From: Saccoglossus kowalevskii
Taxonomy: Eukaryota > Hemichordata > Enteropneusta > Harrimaniidae
DNA: 51,943 nucleotides
Direction of reading: 5' to 3'
NCBI RefSeq assembly: GCF_000003605.2
Contig: NW_003140815.1
Location: 292,886-344,828 of the forward strand
This document shows, one piece after another, positions 43,898 to 51,943 of the stretch. The notes under the pieces are model-generated. The model was not told the DNA's origin. It searched no databases and worked only from the letters and a program-made list of their open reading frames with translations. Both the position numbers and the translations under genes were made by a program. Position 1 is the stretch's first letter; each line of letters begins with the position of its first letter.

Positions 43898-45661
43898 TCG
43901 GTTGAAACTCCAGCTGTACTGTCTTCATGCATACTTTGAGGTATTCTCATAATAACCTTATATTATTTTAACTTCAACCCCAAAATATAAGAGAGGGGGT
44001 GGGGTCTAAAAGGCGCTAGAACAGATTCTAATAATCCAACTTGATTTATTGTGTTTGTAATTAATTATAGTTAGCAAATTAGTTATACGAATAATTTTAT
44101 CACTTCAAGATATTAACAAAGGCAGAAAATGAGTATTTAATCTCTCTCTCAAGAATTTGGACACATCCTCTCTGACACCCCTCGGCCCCAACATAAAATA
44201 GTTAAGCCCAGACAAATCAGTGTGTATGAGGGAAAACTCTTGAGTAGAGATTGTCAATCTGATTTGAATTTACATCGATGTGGTGTGATCCCGTATCAAG
44301 ATTTCCTCAATCTGTCATGGATAAACTGACTGACCCGAATACAAAGCACAGAAGTAGCAATTCAAACGCTGAAAAAAAAAATACTGTTAGCTTCACCTTA
44401 TTTCCTTGCTTATGGTAACACTGTATCATGGTTATATTTACACTATCGTTGGATTATGTTTCGCCAACCGTGCCAATCCAGACACGCATCCCCCATATGT
44501 TGAATAATTTGCATACAAATAGAGCGAATGATCAAGGGAGTATTGTCAATTTCAAAGCGATTTTATCGGCAGACGATAACGTTACTTTCACAATGCAAAT
44601 CTAAAAGTGTTTTTTCTGGTATTTTTCATAAAATTTGGTTTTATGTTATTTGGACTAAAACGACTTTGTAAAATGAAAATTCGGGCTATGAAAGTGAGAT
44701 GGAAATCTCCCATCATGCATTTAGGTCACTGAAACCTTGTGAAATATACAAATAAAATTAGGAATTCAGGTCTCTTTAAATATTTTGCCTATTTTTAAAT
44801 ATTTTGTACTAAATGGACACAATTTTTTATTTACTACAGGTGTTGATCGAAATTTTGAAAAAAAAACAGTAAAATAAATGTTGGTTTTATAAATTCGGTA
44901 TTTCCTATGAGAAGTACATGTGCTATGAATATATATCACGATTATTTTTATTTCTGTCTTAAAAATAATAAAATAAAAGCAAGACCATTTTGGAATTATG
45001 AGAAGTTCGTAACGTTTGTAAATATGCCGACACGTCAACACCCTGAAAATAAAATAAAATATCCCAATGTGTCAATCAAACCAATTTTCTGAACTGTAAG
45101 GTCAACTGAGTGATCACCATAGCAACACAAAGTAACAATACTACAATACAATAGAAGATAACAAATATTGAAAGAATAGGCAAAAATATTCTTGGCAGTC
45201 AGTTGATGGTTGCAAATTGTGGGTTATATCAGTGGCTATATTCAATAACCAGAGCGTAATAAAACAGCGAGTTAGACGTATGAAGTGGGGTCAGATACCT
45301 ACAAATTACCACGTATTTAAGTGGAATACGAAATTCTTCATGCGCTCAGAATACTAACAAGGTGTCTGAGTTGATAAAACATACCATAAACAATGATAGC
45401 TTGAAAATGAAATCCAAATGCATTGTGGGATTCATCATCCCACAAATATTAATGATTATTTATCTTGGTTTATATGGGAAACAGAAAAAATTTGAATTCC
45501 ATTTCAATTTTTGGAAAGTTATTTTTTTTCTAAAGATGTACATGTTTAAAATTACAAATGGTTTTGGCACTAGGTTTTCATAAGAGGGAGTAGTTTTACA
45601 TTTTTTATTTTGAAACTTTAACACTGGGAAAGCCCTTATGTCTTGACTATAACAGTGAAAA

Positions 45662-46100
45662 GGCCCCGATGATGAATAATAGGCCTAGCACTAACACTGA
45701 GAAGGGATACGGTAATATGCCTAGAACTTACAATGAAAAGGCCCTGATGATGAATAATATGCCTAGCACTAATACAGAGAGGGCCCTGATGATGAATAAT
45801 ATGTCTAGCACTAACACAGAGAGGGCCCTGATGATGAATAATATGCCTAGTACTAACACAGAGAGGGCCCTGATGATGAATAATATGCCTAGTACATGTA
45901 CTAACACAGAGAGGGCCCTGATGATGAATAATATGCCTAGTACTAACACAGAGAGGGCCCTGATGATGAATAATATGCCTAGTACTAACACAGAGAGGGC
46001 CCTGATGATGAATAATATGACAAGCACTAACACAGAGAGGGCCCTGATGATGAATAATATGCCAAGCACTAACACAGAGAGGGCCCTGACGTTGAATGAC
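45662..46100. repeat. 42-bp minisatellite, about nine to ten units
   Basis: Units contain GAGAGGGCCCTGATGATGAA, TAATATGCCTAG and ACTAACACA. One unit has a six-base insertion (TACATG near 45893-45900), and the first two are diverged. The length is a multiple of three and no frame is blocked, so open frames of 124-170 codons appear on both strands. They are artefacts of the array. GGGCCCT remnants continue to about 46220. Confidence 0.9.
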
Positions 46101-47016
46101 AATATATATCTGTGATAACACTGGTAGGGCCACTGTGCACTTCAACATGTCTAATCAATGCTGAGGGCCCTAAAACAAGGGTGAATAATATCCCCTTGTA
46201 ATAACAATGAGAGGGCCCTGATGCTGATTACATGTATATAATCTTATTAGTATCCTATAACGATTGCAAATTGCAACATTTTCATGCTGAAAATCGGTAC
46301 AGAGTTCAACCACAATTGAACGAAAAAACAAACTTATCATTACCGGTAGCTCTATTGAAAAAAAATCGGCAGAAATTTACAACAATGATAACAATCAACG
46401 AAAACATGACAGGATACAAGCTGACTTATAACTATTAAAACCAAGTGGAGTAATTTGCATATTAATTAATCTCGCTAGCAAGCAGGATGCATAAGCCATA
46501 AATGTTTGGTCTGCAGTAATCATGTTATATTTTATATAGTAACTGAATATTGATTCCAGCTAATGGTAGTTCGCAAAGTTTTTTCAATAAATTAAATTAA
46601 ATTTTAATCATATTTGTTCTCGTCCAGAGAGAGTTACTCTTGAGTTTTGAAAATTTGTTTGTAATGATATTCGAAGTACAGTTATTACACAAACATTTTC
46701 TTTAGGCAACTTCTGTCTCTTTTTTTTTTTAAATGATGGTGTCATGTTTGGTGTGATACCACCATTCTTTGACAAAAGTTAAAATGTGATAGATAAAAAA
46801 TTATTTTTTTGTTTATGAGAAGTTCTAAGAAAAGAAAGCAGTTTATGGATATAGTGTTTTAACCCTTTTTATGCGATAATTATTCTCGCAAAAATTATTG
46901 ACAAAAATTGTCAGGTTTACTTTGTGAAATGTGAGTTGAATTTAATGATCGGTTTTAACGGTTAACACACGAGAAGTATATGTAAAACAGTATACATCTG
47001 GTCATGAGGTCAGTTT

Positions 47017-47120
47017 TGAATAATAATACAACCTTTATTGAGACCGTATCCCCTCTGGGATCTAGATTAGAATACAATAAGGATATGAGGAACAATAAAA
47101 TACATAGGAAATAATAATAA
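47017..47120 (-). repeat. Retroposon 3'-end-like fragment
   Basis: Read on the - strand it gives TCCCAGAGGGGATACGGTCT, CAATAAAGGTTGTATTATTA, a pattern (AATAAAGGTTG plus TTATTA tail) common at 3' ends of truncated non-LTR elements. No reverse transcriptase sequence remains. Confidence 0.4.
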
Positions 47121-47780
47121 CAATAATAAAAAAAAATATATATATAGTAAAATAAATAGTAATACTGTGAAAATATTATTATATAAATATTATGGTGTTA
47201 TTTTGAGGCAGCTGGTAAATTGCTTTTTATGAAGTTTTCTCTTTTAGTAAAACAGTCACTGATAAACTTGGCAATTGCTTGCTTGGACAGTTTTAGAATT
47301 TTTGTTTGAAATACAAAATAGCACTTTTGACTGACATTTATTATGATAAATGTATATTGGAAAAAAGTTTAATTATGTTTTGCAATTAAGTTAATTATGA
47401 CGAAAATGGAATTTTCGTAATAACTAAAGCACTTACGCAAAGAAAAATAAATTAATTATGTTTGGTTATGTCAACCTCTGACCTCAAGTTGGTTAATTCC
47501 CTAAATGCTCACTTCATGTCGTCTTGTTAAGATAAGAAACCACAAGACGATGTAATTAGGTCAGCACGTACTCTCACTGACATGTTATCGATTCATATAT
47601 AACCAAACGTGATGTGTCTACTAGATCCCAGTGGATGAAAGGTTAAAACAGTGATTCCTATTGGTGGAATTAGATACATTCTTATATAACAGAGAGACAA
47701 TGCATTTGCATACTGTTTGCGATTAGGTTTCATGGGATTAATACACCAACTACCTATGATTGTTCTATCCACTAAGGTTA

Positions 47781-47852
47781 GATGTCAGGTGGGATATCAG
47801 GTGGGATGTCAGGTGGGATGTCAGGTGAGATATCAGGTGGGATGTCAGGTGA
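47781..47852. repeat. 12-bp minisatellite, GATRTCAGGTGR x6, with E-boxes
   Basis: Six adjacent copies, each containing CAGGTG (E-box of the Snail/E-protein type). Four units have GATGTC and two have GATATC. Confidence 0.9.
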
Positions 47853-48414
47853 CTGCTGCATATATATTTATACAAGCTCTTATCCATAAAACATACATGT
47901 ACATGTATATCTACCACAATGACATGAATGTGCAACAAAAGTGAACCATGTGACATTATGCAAATTATGCATCACCTGAGAATTACGAGACAGACACACA
48001 TTACTGTTAGATGGCCTTGGATTCACGGCAGATTCATTCTTGTGCACACGACAGGATAAAAAACACACAATTATTTGGGATGAAATATACAGGTATTGTT
48101 ATAAAAGGCAGCTCACACTGAATTCAATTCTTGCATTACCAGAATCTTTCTAATATTAGACAAGAAATAAATAATAGTATTTAACGGTGGCTGTTGTTAA
48201 ATTGTTAAAAGAGAAATTTTAAATAACATTTTTTTTTGAGTGGTTGACTGTGGCAGGTTTTTATCATCAGTAGCATCATAGTAGATTTTCAGATGTCAAT
48301 GGTGATTTCAAAAAATTCAAAAGATGGAAACAAAAGATAGAAAGATTTAACTGGCTTTATTTTTTTTAATTAAGAAGAAACATCAACAAGAAGTGATATG
48401 ATATCTGCATGTGG

Positions 48415-48440
48415 TTATTTCTTGCCACGGGATTGAACTG
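48415..48440 (-). CDS. Speculative small terminal exon (...VQSRGKK)
   Basis: On the - strand, a good acceptor TTTTTATGTTCCTCTAG is followed by 26 bases reading (x)CA GTT CAA TCC CGT GGC AAG AAA TAA. An AATAAA occurs 54 bases after the stop (48356-48361). The layout looks like a last exon, but no partner exon was found and the peptide is too short to identify. It may well be chance. Confidence 0.12.
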
Positions 48441-50999
48441 CTAGAGGAACATAAAAACAAATATTTGTTAAAGCAAAAATCAGGAGGTTCAATAGAGTAA
48501 AGAAGGTAAGGTGTAGATAAAAAGGAGAGCTTTTACTTCTTGCCTTTGAAAAAAAAGTAATGTTTTGGGGGATTATTCAATATAATAACATCAAGATCGT
48601 AATTCAAACAATGTATTCATCTTTAGAACACCTTAATTAATAAATGATGTTATCTGTCACGCTTCTCCTTTTCACATATTCATAAAATTTACAAGTAAAA
48701 TAAACATTTCCTCATTCCATTTTATGTGGTATACACATCACTGGTACACGAATTGAGGCAGCGGTTTCACATTTGTCGCCTTAATAATGAGCATTTTGTA
48801 TAGTGCATTATGGGAAAAATCTAAAACGAAGGGAAACAGATAAAATAAATTTGTAACAATAAAGATGTGAAGAGATAATACACTTTAACAATTAACAAAT
48901 TTCCAAAAGATTTCATTTTTAAGTAACTTAAAGAGTTTTTTATGTACTCCACACTTTTCATTTTCTGCATCCTAATGTTAAGAATCAATATTATTAAAAA
49001 AAATGATAGGTAAACACCTTTTATTTTTAAATTTAGTTTGAGCATCTTGAATACTGAACAGAAATCTACAAATTTCAAATCCAAAAAGGTACTCAATTGA
49101 ATCCAAATAAAAATCTGAATCTGATAATAATTTTAGCAGGCACAATTGCTAAAAACAAAATGGCTGCCTTTGAAATCCCTTATGACACAAGGAGTAACAG
49201 AACAATAATCACAGTAACTTTTGTGAAATGCTTCAATCCGTGTTTGAAATTCCACAAAATTATGTTCCAGACAATAGGACTGGCAACTGTTATCAGTTCT
49301 GCCAAAAGCATTACAAGATGTTTTCCTCATCACAGTCGAGGAACACTGAACATAGATGTATATTCCTATTCAGAACTAGCTGATAACATATTTACAGCAG
49401 ATTCTGAATAATAATCAGATTGGAGAAACACTCTAGTTTGGAGTTTCATATTTGTTCATACATTTGTTCTTTGGCGTTTTTATCGCAACTAATTGTTTAC
49501 TATCATGACTATTGAAAATATCATTTTTAAACACTTTTCTTTACGTCAATGATTCACAAATGACAATTCAAATTATGTCTCTTAGGCATTACTGTGAAAT
49601 TAGTCAATAAAGTTCAATGTACTATATCTACGGAACTACCGGTATGAGGCAAATTTGAGATCCAGTTTCAAAAAACATTATCTTATAAAGCAACAGTGTA
49701 AAAATCAAACTCATAGAAAGAACGAACAACGAGAAATGGCCAAACCTGAGTAAAATCCCTATTTTTTGGGAGGTTCACAGGAATAATTTAATTCCCTCAA
49801 CATGAAACATACATGTACATGATCGTTTTCTCATATATCTCAGCTTTCTGAAAACATATACATTGCCATAGCTGCATGCTTATTGCGGGAAGGGAAGGGA
49901 AACCTAATCACAATTAAACTATTACTCATACATGTATTACCTTCTGGCTACCTTAACACACAAACTGAAAACTGAAATGTATCAGAACAGTCAAGAACAG
50001 AATACAACACAAAACAGTCTACCCAGAATGCAATGCAGTTGCTGATAGTGATGTAATTCCCGCTGTACAGTTACGCAAAAAAGGAAAAGAGACAGAGAGA
50101 GAGAGAGGCCTGAGGCAGTGGCATCATATCGCATGTTTATTTCAAAATTCTCATCTCATTGGCGATGCTGAGAAGGCCGTCTCCTCTGTTACAGCAATTG
50201 TCTGAAATTAGTACCGCATCAATGAATAAGAACTGAAAATTATCTACGTTAATAAAACCCAAATGAATTATCATCACAAAAAATCAGCCGGCTTTTAGAA
50301 TTTAACCCGATTACAGCACAGTTGTCAATTACGTGTTAATTCAAGGGAAGCCAACAGAAAAATCTCATTTAAAATATATGCTGGCACTGGTTTCAAGGTC
50401 ACTGTGTATATCAACATCTGAGTTTCAATTTTATCCATATTCAAATTAGATGCAAATGATATGTAAATTAGCATTACGAGTTCAACAGACAGTGACATAA
50501 TGCAGTTCAGAGCAAAGTGATGAGATTTTACTAATGAAAAAAATTCTTCTTTTTCTATTTTCAATATCTGAGTGCTTTGGAGATATTTATTATCATGATC
50601 TTGTCTGCGCTGCGGTAGTTCTAAGCTGATAATAGAGAGATTAGTTGAAATCTACAAGAGCATTCATGAATTTCAGAGAAGTGTTTTTACGTGATGTACG
50701 ACGTACATGTAGCTGGGAAGGAGGCCAACAGGAAGTTATCGGAATTCATGAATATCGAGATATCCCTTGTATTACATACTGATAACTATTATGACCTTTC
50801 CATCATGTTTTTCTCCCGGCAGACTTTTAGTGCAAACATTTACATGCTTTCAGTAACTTTTTCTCAATTCAGCTCTAATTTTGAATCAAGAAGATAGAAT
50901 ATGATGAAGGTTGTAGACACTTCAACTGAATTTGACCAAATATTTCTACTTTTGAAGATAATTATAAATCAAGCAGGATAATTTTTGATTGAAGAATTG

Positions 51000-51400
51000 A
51001 TGACTATGCAAATCACTACTTATTATGCATAGACAACATGAAAAATGGTGGCAAAGGGGTTGATGATATGCAAATTAGCTAAAGAACATGTACAGACAAC
51101 ATAGAACTACTTTGTGGAAGACTACATAAGTTGCCAATGGTGGTGAAAGGGTTGATGATATGCCAATTTGCTTAATTAATAAGCACAGACAAAATGAAAC
51201 TACTTTGTGGAAGACTACATAAGTTGCCAATGGTGGTGAAAGGGTTGATGATATGCCAATTTGCTTAATTAATAAGCACAGACAAAATGAAACTATTTTG
51301 TGGAAGGTTACAAATGTGGAAAATGGTGGCAAAAAGTTTTATGATATGCAAATTACCTAAAGAATATGCAGAGACAACATGGAACTACTTTTTAGAAGTA
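51000..51400. repeat. 93-bp tandem repeat with octamer-like ATGCAAAT
   Basis: GTTGATGATATGCCAATTTG at 51151 recurs at 51244 (period 93) with near-identical intervening sequence. Diverged units on both sides contain GATATGCAAATTA (51066 and 51342). About four units in total. Confidence 0.9.
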
Positions 51401-51710
51401 TACAGCAAATCTTCACATTCTCTGGCTGTTGAACACAGATTTCAATGAACGTGTTTAACTGGCGATTTTTTCATATTATGCAGAGTTCCATCAAATAACA
51501 ACAGAGACCAAAAAAATCATGGGTACCCAAAACCGTTTCCAAGGAAACAATGGAATTTTGATTACCCGGTACTCTTATAGCATTGACCCCCACAGTCAGC
51601 TTGCGCACAAGTGATAATAAAATAAATGCGATATTTACTATATGGGGCCGCCATCATGAATACAGCGTGAAGCTAAAAAAAAAGAGAAAAGTTGTGAAAC
51701 ACGTTTTTCA

Positions 51711-51840
51711 GAACAAAGAACACTTTCTCGGGGTATTTGAAACCAAAAATTGGCATTTCAACTCAGTAGCCAATCAGGGAAGACCTTACAGTTAGATGAC
51801 AATTTCGATTTCAAATACCCCGGGAAAGTGTTCTATGTTC
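51711..51840. mobile_element. Foldback element with 32-bp inverted arms
   Basis: The left arm 51711-51742 contains AGAACACTTTCTCGGGGTAT, and the right arm 51809-51840 is its reverse complement with two mismatches out of 32. The 66-base centre has no coding sequence. Inverted similarity extends outward weakly (CACG at 51700 and CGTG at 51843). Confidence 0.8.
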
Positions 51841-51943
51841 TTCGTGTAATTAGGTACTCGTATGAGAGAAATTTTTCTGCACAAAAACGATTAATTCGTC
51901 CGAATCTTGTTAGCAGTTGGCTTAATAATACCTCCAAAGGACA

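Larger units (their letters stand above)
37066..51943 (-). other. Probable long 5' intron of syntaxin; no confident exon
   Basis: The exons for the syntaxin N-peptide and Ha helix were searched for on the - strand and not recognised. They are likely beyond the window. The region holds the assembly gap, at least six minisatellites, a foldback element at the far end and retroposon-like debris. Stretches 37500-40950 and 43620-45650 show only AT-rich sequence apart from the items listed. Confidence 0.55.

Noticed and set aside
45636..46148. Open frames of 124-170 codons on both strands
   Set aside because: They come from the 42-bp tandem array, whose length is a multiple of three. Openness on both strands argues against coding.
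49097..49411. 104-codon + strand open frame
   Set aside because: No family resemblance and no splice or promoter context. The opposite strand is also open for 66 codons. It includes an AAAATGGCTGCC repeat-like word.
50137..50201. Possible - strand exon after ACTAATTTCAG reading NCCNRGDGLLSIANEMRILK stop
   Set aside because: The acceptor is attractive, but there is no partner exon or recognisable similarity. Two frames are open for similar lengths, so it is not supported as a gene.

Overview
The window is AT-rich animal nuclear DNA with short to medium spliceosomal introns, many low-copy foldback (MITE-like) elements, minisatellites and one 58-base assembly gap. Gene structure and protein sequence point to a bilaterian invertebrate, probably marine. 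The species cannot be named from the sequence alone. No prokaryotic, organellar or viral gene was seen.

Layout. (1) Positions 1-7102, + strand: the 3' part of a sarco/endoplasmic reticulum Ca2+-ATPase gene (SERCA, ATP2A family). Seven constitutive coding segments run from the end of the P domain to the last transmembrane helices. The first intron is a U12-type AT-AC intron. The gene has two alternative C-termini. A read-through form stops at 3675 with an extra hydrophobic segment, and a spliced form uses a donor at 3592/3593 and a tiny terminal exon at 7068-7102 ending PEDKKYK. One exon (1020-1221) carries three homopolymer-length discrepancies, most likely consensus errors. (2) About 7103-19331: 3' UTR and intergenic DNA, with a minisatellite, a perfect 20-bp palindrome and a TTAA-flanked MITE. 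(3) 19332-37065, - strand: the 3' part of a syntaxin-1 gene. Six upstream coding exons cover the end of the Habc domain through the SNARE helix. Two alternative last exons (27355-27438 and 19332-19409) encode different transmembrane anchors. (4) 37066-51943: no convincing exon. It is probably the long 5' intron of syntaxin, because the exons for the syntaxin N-terminus are not in the window. It holds the gap and most of the tandem repeats.

The two genes lie tail to tail. SERCA pumps cytosolic Ca2+ into the ER; syntaxin-1 is the plasma-membrane t-SNARE for Ca2+-triggered exocytosis. Both genes choose alternative C-terminal membrane segments by alternative terminal exons. Nothing here shows that they are co-regulated. 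The most interesting non-genic signals are a five-copy 31-bp array carrying a CTCF-like core in a syntaxin intron, several MITE families with long inverted repeats, and the pyrimidine-rich tracts around the alternative terminal exons.
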